Below, piece after piece: positions 17,119 through 25,820 of a stretch of 64,000 bases of DNA. A program made the translations under genes and the position numbers. Below the pieces are notes generated by a model. That model was not told where the DNA came from. It saw only the letters and a program-made list of their open reading frames with translations, and did not search any database. The stretch comes from Flavobacterium sp. AG291. Its GTDB lineage: Bacteria > Bacteroidota > Bacteroidia > Flavobacteriales > Flavobacteriaceae. Every line of letters begins with the position of its first letter. The stretch's first letter is position 1. The stretch lies in NCBI RefSeq assembly GCF_003350375.1, contig NZ_QQAR01000015.1, positions 58,613-122,612 on the forward strand, given 5' to 3'.

Positions 17119-18132
17119 TTACTTAGAAAACTTTGCTGCTAATTGTTGTTTTATTTCCAGAAAGCTTCGGTTGTTAAGAGGAAATTCTAGAATTACATGG
17201 GCAAGGCTCAATACAAAAAGCCATTTAAGACCTAGCATATAATCTTTTGCATATAATACTATTGAGATAATCCAAATTAGTACTATAAGTACCATGTTAA
17301 TCCTTTTAGTATTATGCCATTGTATGACAGATGTTTTTGAGAACCAGTTAAAGTAATGGTAGGTATAGGCGAAAGCAATAAAGCGCATTACTTTAATGCC
17401 GGTACCAGAAAAAAATATCTCCATATCTCTTTCGCTTATTCCTGTAGGTGCCCAAATGGCAATTTTGGCATTGTCTACCTGTATAAAACTGAATAAACGA
17501 ACAAGTACTTCATTTATAGGCCTAAAAATTCCGTACATATTATATACTTCTGCATCTACATGAGTGAGTCCGGTGCGGGGTGATGCAAAAAGTGTTATTA
17601 AGGCACATATCACAAACACAACTGTTGATACTATACCCAGCTTACTTTTAGATTTTAACGACCCTAAAATTATAAAAGCACCTGTAAAAATAAATACATG
17701 TATTAAGGACGGTAATAGAATAGTAAATGCAGTTTTAAAACTGTCATTAAAAAAATAGAAAAATACACTTCCTACAGCGAGCAGGACCAGCGTAAGAAGT
17801 ATTTTTTTTATGTAATTGTTATAAATAACCATACTAAAGGCCGCTGCAAAAGCAAAAAAGTAAAAGAAACTTATATAATTCTTATAAGTCGTATGGGTAA
17901 ATACTAGCAGGCTTATTATTGCTATTAGAACTAAAAGTAACATATAGTCGTACTTTTGAGTAGTAAAATAGTTCTTTTTATGTAGCCAGTTAATCTCGGT
18001 AAGGTAATGTAGCGGACCCAAAAAAGCATATACAAACAGGAAAAGCTCAAATGGCAGAAGCATTGCAGGTATGAGTGCAAGAAACATTAAGCCTATATTT
18101 ATAGCATCTATATTTATTTTTTTTGCACTCAT
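17119..18132 (-). CDS. Polytopic membrane protein of unknown function
   Basis: A 337-residue inner-membrane protein with about eight to ten hydrophobic segments. I do not recognise a named domain. Four histidines sit in or at the edge of membrane segments in conserved-looking contexts: GPLHYLTEINWLH (H42), PSLIHVFIFTGAF (H145), YTYHYFNWFSK (H259) and LAHVILEFP (H312). This spacing is reminiscent of membrane metal sites (for example Brp/Blh-type oxygenases) but no defining motif of those families is complete. It is the last gene of the SpoIIM-MoxR-DUF58 operon, 17 bp after DUF58. Confidence 0.7.
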   Translation of the reverse strand: MSAKKINIDAINIGLMFLALIPAMLLPFELFLFVYAFLGPLHYLTEINWLHKKNYFTTQKYDYMLLLVLIAIISLLVFTHTTYKNYISFFYFFAFAAAFSMVIYNNYIKKILLTLVLLAVGSVFFYFFNDSFKTAFTILLPSLIHVFIFTGAFIILGSLKSKSKLGIVSTVVFVICALITLFASPRTGLTHVDAEVYNMYGIFRPINEVLVRLFSFIQVDNAKIAIWAPTGISERDMEIFFSGTGIKVMRFIAFAYTYHYFNWFSKTSVIQWHNTKRINMVLIVLIWIISIVLYAKDYMLGLKWLFVLSLAHVILEFPLNNRSFLEIKQQLAAKFSK

Positions 18133-18149
18133 GGTCTTTTTATCATTAT

Positions 18150-19481
18150 TTATAAAATACCTCTTGCTTTTATCTCAAGGTATTTATTGATACTCTCAAT
18201 AGTGAGGTTTTCAGGTTTTGTAAGTACCGAATGGATTCCGTATTTTTTTAGCTCATTTACAATGAGCCTTTTTTCAAAGGCAAGCTTTTCTGCGATAACC
18301 TGATCGTACACTTCCTGAACGTTTTTAACTTTACCATTGATCAACTGATCCAGTTCGCTGTTCTCAAAGAAAACCACAACAAGCAAATGGTTATGTGCAA
18401 TACCTTTAAGATAGGGTAACTGGCGTTTAAGGCTGTCTACAGTCTCAAAATTAGTATATAGTAATATAAGGCTTCTTTGGTTAACGTTTTTCTTTATGTC
18501 GCCATACAATCGACCAAAATCACTCTCAAAAAAGTTCGTTTTAACGTTGTAAAGTGTTTCAAGAATGCGCTGCATCTGACTCGAACGTCTTTCGGCTGCC
18601 ACACGGTTCTCTACTTTTTTAGAAAAGGTAAACATACCTGCTTTATCCTGTTTTTTCAGAATAATATTAGACAGTACCAGTGTAGAGTTAATTGCATAAT
18701 CAAGCAGGCTAAGACCGTTAAAAGGCATTTTCATTACACGCCCCTTATCGATAACCATATAAACGTTTTGCGAACGTTCATCCTGAAACTGGTTTACCAT
18801 CAGCTGATTTTTCTTGGCAGTAGCTTTCCAGTTTATGGTGCGTAGGTCATCTCCCGAAACATAATCTTTTATCTGTTCAAACTCCATGGTATGACCAATA
18901 CGGCGGATTTTTTTCAGGCCGTACTGAAATAGCTTATTAGAGAAAGCCATCAGGTCATATTTTTTTAGTTGAATAAAAGAAGGGTAGGTGGGTACCATGG
19001 CTCCGTTATCAAAAATGAATCTTCGGCATACCAGATGAAGAGGTGAGGATACATATACATTCAGGCTGCCGAAGTAATATTCTCCACGTTCAACCGGACG
19101 CAAAAAGTATTCGAAGCTGTCTTTTGTCCCGGCTGGTACTTTTCTCTTTATCTCAAAATTCCTAACCTGAAATTGTTGGGGAATTTCATCAATAACCTTA
19201 ATGCTTACCGGAAATGAATACCCGCTTTCCATTTCAATAACAACAGGATTTTCATCACCGTTAGAAAACTTTTCCGGGGTTTTTCTGTGGGCTGTAAATC
19301 GTTGGTTACTCGCAAAAAGCAACAGGAAATCCACTACGATAAAACCAAGGGTAATATAAAGCAATAACCAGCAGGCCTTGTAAAGCGAGGGGATAAACTG
19401 CGCCGTTACAAAGCATACTATTATTCCCATTATCACATAGAACAGGAAATTATTAAGGTATATTTTTCGGAACCACTTCAT
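18150..19481 (-). CDS. DUF58-domain protein
   Basis: A 443-residue membrane-anchored protein with two N-terminal membrane segments (about 10-56), a beta-rich middle, and the DUF58 signature EFEQIKDYVSGDDLRTINWK (about 200-219). A VWA-like domain with a DKGR box follows. DUF58 proteins pair with MoxR AAA ATPases and are thought to help fold or insert partner proteins or metal centres. The ATG at 19481 overlaps the last base of the moxR stop, so translation is probably coupled. No specific target is known. Confidence 0.88.
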   Translation of the reverse strand: MKWFRKIYLNNFLFYVIMGIIVCFVTAQFIPSLYKACWLLLYITLGFIVVDFLLLFASNQRFTAHRKTPEKFSNGDENPVVIEMESGYSFPVSIKVIDEIPQQFQVRNFEIKRKVPAGTKDSFEYFLRPVERGEYYFGSLNVYVSSPLHLVCRRFIFDNGAMVPTYPSFIQLKKYDLMAFSNKLFQYGLKKIRRIGHTMEFEQIKDYVSGDDLRTINWKATAKKNQLMVNQFQDERSQNVYMVIDKGRVMKMPFNGLSLLDYAINSTLVLSNIILKKQDKAGMFTFSKKVENRVAAERRSSQMQRILETLYNVKTNFFESDFGRLYGDIKKNVNQRSLILLYTNFETVDSLKRQLPYLKGIAHNHLLVVVFFENSELDQLINGKVKNVQEVYDQVIAEKLAFEKRLIVNELKKYGIHSVLTKPENLTIESINKYLEIKARGIL

Positions 19482-20560
19482 TAGCGCGGTATTTCTACGG
19501 TATCAATTATTTGTTTTATGATTTGTTCACCTGTCAGGCCTTCCATTTCACGCTCAGGTGCTACCATTACGCGGTGCTGAAGCACAGGGACCGCAGAATC
19601 TTTAATATCTTCCGGAGTTACAAAATCCCTGCCTCTTAGTGCAGCAAATCCTTTCGCAGCGTTAAGTATCGCAATAGATGCTCGTGGTGATGCTCCTAAG
19701 TACAGGAATGCATTTTCACGGGTGTTGGTTACAATTTTGGCAATATATTCCAACAACTGTGGTTCTATTGTTATTTGTTTTACAATAGACTGGTATTTTA
19801 TGATGTCAACCTGAGATAATATCTGTTTGATATTATCAAGCTTTTGTTTGTTCTGAAGTGCGTTTTCCCTCTGAAGGATGGCAATCTCTTCACTAAGGTT
19901 AGGGTAATCGATATTTATCTTGAAAAGGAAACGGTCAAGCTGTGCTTCAGGCAGTCTGTAAGTACCTTCCTGCTCAATAGGGTTTTGCGTTGCAATTACC
20001 AGGAAAGGAGCTTCCATGCCGTGTGTTACACCTTCAACGGTAATCTGACGCTCTTCCATAACCTCAAACAATGCAGCCTGGGTTTTAGCCGGAGCCCTGT
20101 TAATCTCGTCAATCAGTACAAAGTTTGAGAAAATTGGCCCTTTTTTGAAATTAAATACCGATTTTGATAAGTCAAATACCGATGTTCCTAATATATCCGA
20201 AGGCATAAGATCGGGTGTAAACTGTATCCTGCTGAAGTGAAGCGATAATGTTTTGGATAATAGTTTTGCGGTTATGGTTTTAGCCACACCCGGAACACCT
20301 TCTAATAGTACGTGTCCGTTAGAAAGGATGGCTACCAAAAGCTGGTCTATCATTTTATGCTGTCCTACTATAACCGAATTGATCTCAGCTTTAATAGCTG
20401 CTATTCCGGCCTGAAGTTCAGAAAGATCAAGCCTTGCCTGAAAGCTGATGGTTTCGTTTTCAGATTGGTTTGATGTGTTTTCTATATTGATACCACCTGA
20501 ATTCTGAGTTTCATTGGTGTCGTTTTGCGGAGTCAGGTCTTCGTTATTAAAAGTATCCAT
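19481..20560 (-). CDS. MoxR-family AAA+ ATPase
   Basis: A 359-residue ATPase. After a polar, Asn/Glu-rich tail of about 45 residues come Walker A (GVPGVAKT, 88-95), Walker B (LIDEINRAPAKTQAALFEVM), sensor 1 (VIATQNPIEQEGTYRLPEAQ, where the last part is the usual LPEAQLDRF box) and the C-terminal lid with GASPRASI. MoxR proteins act as chaperones for partner complexes, typically with DUF58/VWA proteins as here. It sits in the middle of a seven-gene minus-strand operon; the next gene overlaps by one base. Confidence 0.94.
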   Translation of the reverse strand: MDTFNNEDLTPQNDTNETQNSGGINIENTSNQSENETISFQARLDLSELQAGIAAIKAEINSVIVGQHKMIDQLLVAILSNGHVLLEGVPGVAKTITAKLLSKTLSLHFSRIQFTPDLMPSDILGTSVFDLSKSVFNFKKGPIFSNFVLIDEINRAPAKTQAALFEVMEERQITVEGVTHGMEAPFLVIATQNPIEQEGTYRLPEAQLDRFLFKINIDYPNLSEEIAILQRENALQNKQKLDNIKQILSQVDIIKYQSIVKQITIEPQLLEYIAKIVTNTRENAFLYLGASPRASIAILNAAKGFAALRGRDFVTPEDIKDSAVPVLQHRVMVAPEREMEGLTGEQIIKQIIDTVEIPR

Positions 20561-20583
20561 ATATAATTTTATAGATTGGTTAT

Positions 20584-21768
20584 TTATCTTAAATTTTCAA
20601 TTGCTTTATTTATTGCAAGTACATCAGCTTCGGTACTTGTAAACTCATGTCTGTGCTTCTGTATTAAACGGACAGTCTTTTTAATGTCTTCAACAGGTTT
20701 TCCTGTTTTTAAGTGAAGCTTTTCTATAAAGTCGTCATCCAGTTTATATGTGTCTATAAGATATACTGTTCGTATATGCTCCAGGAAATAAATTATTTTC
20801 TTCTCAATGATCGTATGATGGTCGCGCTCCATATAGTAAAGGTTACCAATGGTTTTTGCAAAATCTACCGTGGTGTTTCTTAAAGGGTATATCTCCGGAA
20901 TTACGCGTTGTCTCCTTTTGGCATTAAAGAGTACGAAAGCAATAATGGCGATTAAGCCCAGCCACATGGCCCATTTAAGTGCAGGCTGGCTTAGTATATA
21001 ACGAAGTGAATTGTCCGATTCGAAATTTCTTTTCACGAACCATGGCGAGTACCAGTATATATTCCCTTTAGGAATGTAAGATGCCAGTCCTTCGGTATAT
21101 TTAAAATTGCCATCGCGTAAAAGATAGTAATTGCTAAATACGGCAGGCTGAGTATGCAGTAAGAACTGACCTTCTCCAAAAGGGATTTTTATAAAGTTAG
21201 GTTTTTTGTCTTTGCCATGCTGTTGGTAACCCAGTATTTCTGCTTTTTTGTTTTTTATACTATCAAAGTATATCAATCCGGCGCCACGCGAATAGTTATA
21301 CTCTGTTCCTTTGTTTGCCAGGTTCATTTTTAAAGTGTCCTTTAGAGAGAAATCACCCTTTACCTTTACTTCAAGAGTATCCAGTAAGAACTTCGGTAGC
21401 ATTTTAGAACTTATAAATACCGTGTTACCGTGTTCGGCGAAATAAATAAGTTCCTTGGCAGATTCGGTATCGATATCACTGGCTTCATCAATGCTTATAA
21501 ATGTTCCAGGAGAACGATACTGCTTAGTGCTGTAGTTGTATAGCTTGTCAAAATATTCATAAGGTGTTTCGCGTAGTTTTTTTATAGAATCACCTTTAAA
21601 AAGCTGTGGCGCTTCTTTATCAAAAACATATAGCCCAAATGGTATTTTGTCTTTAGCGGCATAGGTAGGCTTCCAGTTTATAGGTTTTGGCCTTGATGCA
21701 TCTACATAAATGAGCAGTCCTATTACCAAGGATACCAATACAAAGTATATTATTAATTTCCTGCTCAT
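20584..21768 (-). CDS. DUF4350-type membrane protein
   Basis: A 394-residue protein with an N-terminal membrane segment (about 4-22, IIYFVLVSLVIGLLIYV), a periplasmic alpha/beta domain and a second membrane segment (about 262-282, WAMWLGLIAIIAFVLFNA). A helical cytoplasmic tail follows. Order and length fit the DUF4350 proteins regularly found upstream of moxR in Bacteroidota. Function unknown. It starts one base after the preceding gene and ends 23 bp before moxR. Confidence 0.8.
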   Translation of the reverse strand: MSRKLIIYFVLVSLVIGLLIYVDASRPKPINWKPTYAAKDKIPFGLYVFDKEAPQLFKGDSIKKLRETPYEYFDKLYNYSTKQYRSPGTFISIDEASDIDTESAKELIYFAEHGNTVFISSKMLPKFLLDTLEVKVKGDFSLKDTLKMNLANKGTEYNYSRGAGLIYFDSIKNKKAEILGYQQHGKDKKPNFIKIPFGEGQFLLHTQPAVFSNYYLLRDGNFKYTEGLASYIPKGNIYWYSPWFVKRNFESDNSLRYILSQPALKWAMWLGLIAIIAFVLFNAKRRQRVIPEIYPLRNTTVDFAKTIGNLYYMERDHHTIIEKKIIYFLEHIRTVYLIDTYKLDDDFIEKLHLKTGKPVEDIKKTVRLIQKHRHEFTSTEADVLAINKAIENLR

Positions 21769-21769
21769 C

Positions 21770-22558
21770 CTAGATCGTGTTTAATGTTTTCAGGAATGCT
21801 TTTTCAGCTTTGTAAAAAGCATCGCTGTCAATTTGGAATTCTCCATACCAGCTATAGTCATATAGGTATGACAGGTACTCAAAATCTTTTCTTAATGTAT
21901 TGTCTTTGATTTCATACAGGTAATCACTGTTAGTTTTATCCCAGTGCCACTCTATGATTTCCCTGCTGGACATTTTTTTAAGGACCCAAAGGTAATAGTA
22001 GCGGAGGGCAAGTCGGTAATTGCCTTCTTTTTTAGTTTCTTCTGTTAGTTTGCTAAAATCAAGTTCATGGATGTTTTCTATGGTAACATCACTGCTTTCT
22101 ATTTTTTTGGCGGAACGTCCAAAAATCCACATCCCTTCTTTATTCAGTATGGCTCGCACAATCATGTATATCACAAAGCCTATAAGAAGAAAAGCCAGGA
22201 TTCGCATGAAAATTTCAAAAGCAGAAGTTCCTGTAGCGTTATTGCCGGAAGAGAAGAGACGATCAAGGAAATTACCTATGGCTTCCCAAAAACGGTCCCA
22301 CAGTGTTTTAGTCCTTATTTTTACTTCGTAATCAAACTCAGATTCAGCTTTATACTTTTCGTCAAAACCACGCGGAAAAGTCCTGTTTACATAAGTATGC
22401 TCTACAGGAATATACTCTGCAGCGGCAGTGTCGGCAACAGTTTTATCTTCAATGAATTCTTCAGTGATTTCGGTGGCTACCGAATCATTCTGAATATCCT
22501 GTGCAAAGGCTACCGCAGTGGTAAAAAGGAAATATAATATGTATTTATTCAGCTTCAC
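21770..22558 (-). CDS. DUF4129-type membrane protein
   Basis: A 262-residue protein with a signal peptide (about 1-19), an acidic periplasmic part and one membrane segment (about 115-138, IFMRILAFLLIGFVIYMIVRAIL). Its C-terminal helical domain contains the DUF4129-like block EGNYRLALRYYYLWVLKKM and the ending YLYDYSWYGEFQID. DUF4129 domains recur in MoxR/transglutaminase operons; their role is not established. It overlaps the upstream gene by 14 bp, and the downstream DUF4350 gene follows after one base. Confidence 0.8.
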   Translation of the reverse strand: MKLNKYILYFLFTTAVAFAQDIQNDSVATEITEEFIEDKTVADTAAAEYIPVEHTYVNRTFPRGFDEKYKAESEFDYEVKIRTKTLWDRFWEAIGNFLDRLFSSGNNATGTSAFEIFMRILAFLLIGFVIYMIVRAILNKEGMWIFGRSAKKIESSDVTIENIHELDFSKLTEETKKEGNYRLALRYYYLWVLKKMSSREIIEWHWDKTNSDYLYEIKDNTLRKDFEYLSYLYDYSWYGEFQIDSDAFYKAEKAFLKTLNTI

Positions 22559-23492
22559 GTCCTATAAGGTCAATATCATTATAAAGCGTTTTATTGTCTT
22601 CCTGCTCTTTTGAGCTGTAGTAGATCATACCCTGGTTTATGAATATAAAATTACCCATCACGAAGCTTGCAATGGTCTGGATTACGAAAGCGATGATCAT
22701 AGTAACACTCATGGCAGCCATTATATTATTAGGGTCTGCATTTTCCAGATCAGGACCGGCGCTTACAAGTCCAAACAGCATATTTATAATCATACCTGCA
22801 AATCCCAGTATCATTTGTATAATATAAAGAATGATATAAAAAATAGCCGTGCTTCCGGAAGTAGCCCAAAAGCTTCGTCTAACCGAAGTGTGTCCTGCTT
22901 CCATAGAACCGAAAAAGCTATTATCTGTACTTATGTATTCGTAGAAGGACTGATACATCCAGCAGGTAAACGCTGCAATAAGTATAACGGCTACCGGGAA
23001 GCCAATGATTATTATCGCAAGGAAAAAAGAGACGATGCATATCAGTGCCAGTAAAGGCAAAAATGTAACCAGTGAGAGCAGCCCGAAAATTATAGCCTTG
23101 CCTATTCGTTTTTTTAGCGCATTTATAATTTCCCTGGTATCAGGTTTTTCGTTTTTCTCCATCAGCATCAGGTAAATTACCGGGTAGCTGTAGTTGATAA
23201 TAGCAGCAACAAGTCCCAGTACTCCTGTAAGTATACCAAGAGTAACCATCAAACCGAAATTATCCGAAAATAAGTTGTCTGCAGTTCCGGTTGATCCCGT
23301 TGAAATTACACCTGAAAAGATGTTCTCAAAGAATATTTTAAAGAAAACGAAGCCAATTACTATAAGTATTAATAGTAGCGGACCGTTTATGATGAAATAA
23401 TTCCTGAAGTAATTTTTACCGGCAACTTTAAAAAAGGTAAAAGTATCGTTTATGATTGCATTAAAATTCCTGACTTTATACAGTTGGAACAT
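22545..23492 (-). CDS. Polytopic membrane protein of the MoxR operon
   Basis: A 315-residue protein with about six membrane segments, several Gly/Ala-rich, and a cytoplasmic N-terminus (MFQLYKVRNFNAIINDTFTF). It resembles the DUF975/glycerophosphodiesterase-membrane-domain type proteins common in this operon, but I cannot assign a family firmly. It overlaps SpoIIM-like upstream by 17 bp and the DUF4129 gene downstream by 14 bp, so tight translational coupling is likely. Confidence 0.72.
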   Translation of the reverse strand: MFQLYKVRNFNAIINDTFTFFKVAGKNYFRNYFIINGPLLLILIVIGFVFFKIFFENIFSGVISTGSTGTADNLFSDNFGLMVTLGILTGVLGLVAAIINYSYPVIYLMLMEKNEKPDTREIINALKKRIGKAIIFGLLSLVTFLPLLALICIVSFFLAIIIIGFPVAVILIAAFTCWMYQSFYEYISTDNSFFGSMEAGHTSVRRSFWATSGSTAIFYIILYIIQMILGFAGMIINMLFGLVSAGPDLENADPNNIMAAMSVTMIIAFVIQTIASFVMGNFIFINQGMIYYSSKEQEDNKTLYNDIDLIGREAE

Positions 23493-24453
23493 ATTTTTTG
23501 ATTTTATGGTTTACAATAAATGGATATACAAGATAATAATAGGATATGGCAGCAAGTGTGCCCAATATGATAAGCAGGTTAAGCCACAAAGGCATATCGG
23601 GTGAGTATCGGGTAACAAACCCCTCGAGTATTCCTGCGGCAATAGTAAACGGTATAGTGCTGAACCATACTTTAAGACCGTTCTTAAAACCGTTTTTAAG
23701 AGAAGCTACCCTTGAGAAGGTTTTAGGAAAAAGCAATGCTGCGCCAAACATCAGTCCGGCACCGGCTTCTACAACTATGGCAAATATTTCCATACAACCA
23801 TGTATCCAGATACCTCTTACACTTTTCCAAAGCACACCATGCTCGTAAAAAAAGTATTGAAAAGAGCCCAGCATTACGGAGTTCTTAAAAAGGATATAAA
23901 CTGTGCCCACACCTCCAAAAACTCCCAAAACAAAAGAAGTCGCTCCAACCCTTAGATTATTAAGCGTAATACCTATCGCACTTCCCCAGTTGCTGCCACT
24001 TTTGTACACGGCTACCGGATTGCCTTTTTCTATGTTTTCAAGCGTCATATTTACATAAGCATCTCCAACGATTAATCTTGTAAATGTTTCATCTTTACCT
24101 GCTGAAATCACACCAATAAATGTAAAAACAAAGAACAGTGCAAAAGCATAAAGCATATAACGCCTGTTTTGATAAACGATAAGAGGCACTTCGGTCTTAA
24201 AGAAGCGAACGATACGATTGGTTTCTTCGCGTTTGGTCTTGTATATCTTTTGGTAGGTTATAGAAGCAAGATGGTTAAGGTATACAACCGTTTTACTTTT
24301 AGGATAATAGGTTTGTGCAAACGATAGGTCGTTAATAAGATGTATGTAAAGGCTTGCTAATTCATCAGGATTTTTTTTAGCTTTACCAAAAATAGCCTGT
24401 TCAAATTCAAGCCATTTTTCTTTATTTTGTTTTATAAATGCAACTTCTCTCAT
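23476..24453 (-). CDS. Stage II sporulation protein M (SpoIIM)-like membrane protein
   Basis: A 325-residue integral membrane protein of the SpoIIM/DUF95 family. It opens with a soluble helical region (MREVAFIKQNKEKWLEFE) and has about six membrane segments. The NNLRVGATSFVLGVFGGVGT segment and the WIHGCMEIFAIVVEAGAGL segment match the conserved core. The organism type does not sporulate; the family acts with RDD proteins and MoxR clusters in membrane-associated processes not yet defined. First gene of the minus-strand operon, only 20 bp from the divergent RDD gene. Confidence 0.88.
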   Translation of the reverse strand: MREVAFIKQNKEKWLEFEQAIFGKAKKNPDELASLYIHLINDLSFAQTYYPKSKTVVYLNHLASITYQKIYKTKREETNRIVRFFKTEVPLIVYQNRRYMLYAFALFFVFTFIGVISAGKDETFTRLIVGDAYVNMTLENIEKGNPVAVYKSGSNWGSAIGITLNNLRVGATSFVLGVFGGVGTVYILFKNSVMLGSFQYFFYEHGVLWKSVRGIWIHGCMEIFAIVVEAGAGLMFGAALLFPKTFSRVASLKNGFKNGLKVWFSTIPFTIAAGILEGFVTRYSPDMPLWLNLLIILGTLAAISYYYLVYPFIVNHKIKKYVPTV

Positions 24454-24473
24454 ACAAAGCTAAAATATAAAAT

Positions 24474-25214
24474 ATGTCAGAATTATCCATAACTACTACG
24501 CAAAATGTTAATATTAATTTTAATACGGCTTCGGTTGGAGAACGTATGCTGGCATATGTAATTGATTTACTTGTTATTATAGCTTATTATGTTCTTATAT
24601 ATTATGTTTTGGTAGAACTTGTTGGATTAGGCGATCTGATACCCAACGATCCGTGGTCTGAGCGTGCCGTTCATGGATTGATATCGTTGCCCGTGCTGTT
24701 TTATGCACTCTGGCAGGAAGCTCTCATGGAAGGACAGACGATAGGCAAGAGGATAATGAAGATTAAGGTTATAAAAATAGATGGCTATCAGGCTGGTTTT
24801 GGAGATTATCTTATCCGATGGATTTTGAGGATAGTAGAAGTAACTCCTCCGTTTAGTTTTATCGGGCTTATCAGCATGATCGTGAACAATAAAAATCAGA
24901 GGCTTGGCGATATGGCTGCCGGAACTGCTGTAATTACCCTTAAAAACAGCATTAATATTAATCATACAATACTTAAAGAGGTAAGGGATAATTATGTTCC
25001 TGTTTATCCTCTTGTTATCAAGCTTAGTGATAATGATGTCAGGATCATTAAAGAAACGTATGAAGCCAGTGTGAAGAATGCCGATTTTGTAATGATAGAC
25101 AAGTTACAGGATAAGATTGAAAAGGTTACAGGCATAAAATCAGTTTCTCAGAATGCAATGGCATTTGTAGATACAGTACTTCACGATTATAACTACTATA
25201 CCCGAAACATGTAA
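24474..25214 (+). CDS. RDD-family membrane protein
   Basis: A 246-residue protein. The RDD domain starts at about 18 (ASVGERMLAYVIDLLVIIAY) with the Arg-Asp pair in ERMLAYVID. The second hallmark, GQTIGKRIMKIKVIK, is at about 85-99, and the third, NQRLGDMAAGTAVI, is at about 141-154. A cytoplasmic tail of about 85 residues follows. RDD proteins are proposed transporters or membrane adaptors and accompany SpoIIM/MoxR operons. Divergent from the SpoIIM-like gene; its TAA shares one base with the ATG of the next gene. Confidence 0.9.
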   Translation: MSELSITTTQNVNINFNTASVGERMLAYVIDLLVIIAYYVLIYYVLVELVGLGDLIPNDPWSERAVHGLISLPVLFYALWQEALMEGQTIGKRIMKIKVIKIDGYQAGFGDYLIRWILRIVEVTPPFSFIGLISMIVNNKNQRLGDMAAGTAVITLKNSININHTILKEVRDNYVPVYPLVIKLSDNDVRIIKETYEASVKNADFVMIDKLQDKIEKVTGIKSVSQNAMAFVDTVLHDYNYYTRNM

Positions 25215-25816
25215 TGTTTGATCTTCTCGATATATTAGGAACCATGGCCTTTGCCATATCTGGAGCCCTTACTGCTATTAATAAAAAAATGGACCCTTTT
25301 GGGGTTTTTGTTATTGCATTTGTAACTGCCGTTGGGGGTGGTACATTGCGGGACGTACTTATTGGTCATACACCCGTAGGCTGGATGCGCAATCTGGATT
25401 CTGTGTATGTAATCATAACTGGTTTTGTAGTAACACTCATATTCAGAAAAAAGCTTGACAAGTTAAGGGTTTCTCTTTTCCTTTTCGATACCATCGGGCT
25501 TGGGGTGTTTACGCTTATCGGTCTTGAACAAGGTATTGCAAGTGGCCTCCATCCCGTAATTTGCATTGCCCTTGGTACAATGACAGCCTGTTTTGGAGGT
25601 GTTATCCGTGATATTTTATGCAATGAGATACCCGTTATCTTTAGAAAAGAAATTTATGCTACTATATGTATTATAGGTGGCTGTGTTTTCTTCCTGTTAC
25701 GTAAGTTAAATGTATCGGAAGACGTGCTTTATCCTGTAGTTTCCGCTGTTATTATCGCAATAAGACTAATGGCTGTAAACTATAAGTGGTCATTACCGGC
25801 TTTAGATAGAAAATAA
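25214..25816 (+). CDS. TRIC/UPF0126-family membrane channel protein
   Basis: A 200-residue protein with about seven membrane segments and two inverted halves, each with a glycine hallmark: AFVTAVGGGTLRDVLIG (about 35-51) and MTACFGGVIRDILCNEIP (about 122-139). These are the signatures of bacterial trimeric intracellular cation channel (YicG/UPF0126) proteins, which conduct K+/Na+. The ATG overlaps the RDD stop (TAATG). Its 3' end stops 4 bp before the convergent MutS-like gene with no terminator between. Confidence 0.9.
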   Translation: MFDLLDILGTMAFAISGALTAINKKMDPFGVFVIAFVTAVGGGTLRDVLIGHTPVGWMRNLDSVYVIITGFVVTLIFRKKLDKLRVSLFLFDTIGLGVFTLIGLEQGIASGLHPVICIALGTMTACFGGVIRDILCNEIPVIFRKEIYATICIIGGCVFFLLRKLNVSEDVLYPVVSAVIIAIRLMAVNYKWSLPALDRK

Positions 25817-25820
25817 GCTT

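Noticed and set aside
23476..24453. Sporulation function for the SpoIIM-like gene
   Set aside because: The host type does not sporulate and no other sporulation gene is present; the family name is historical.
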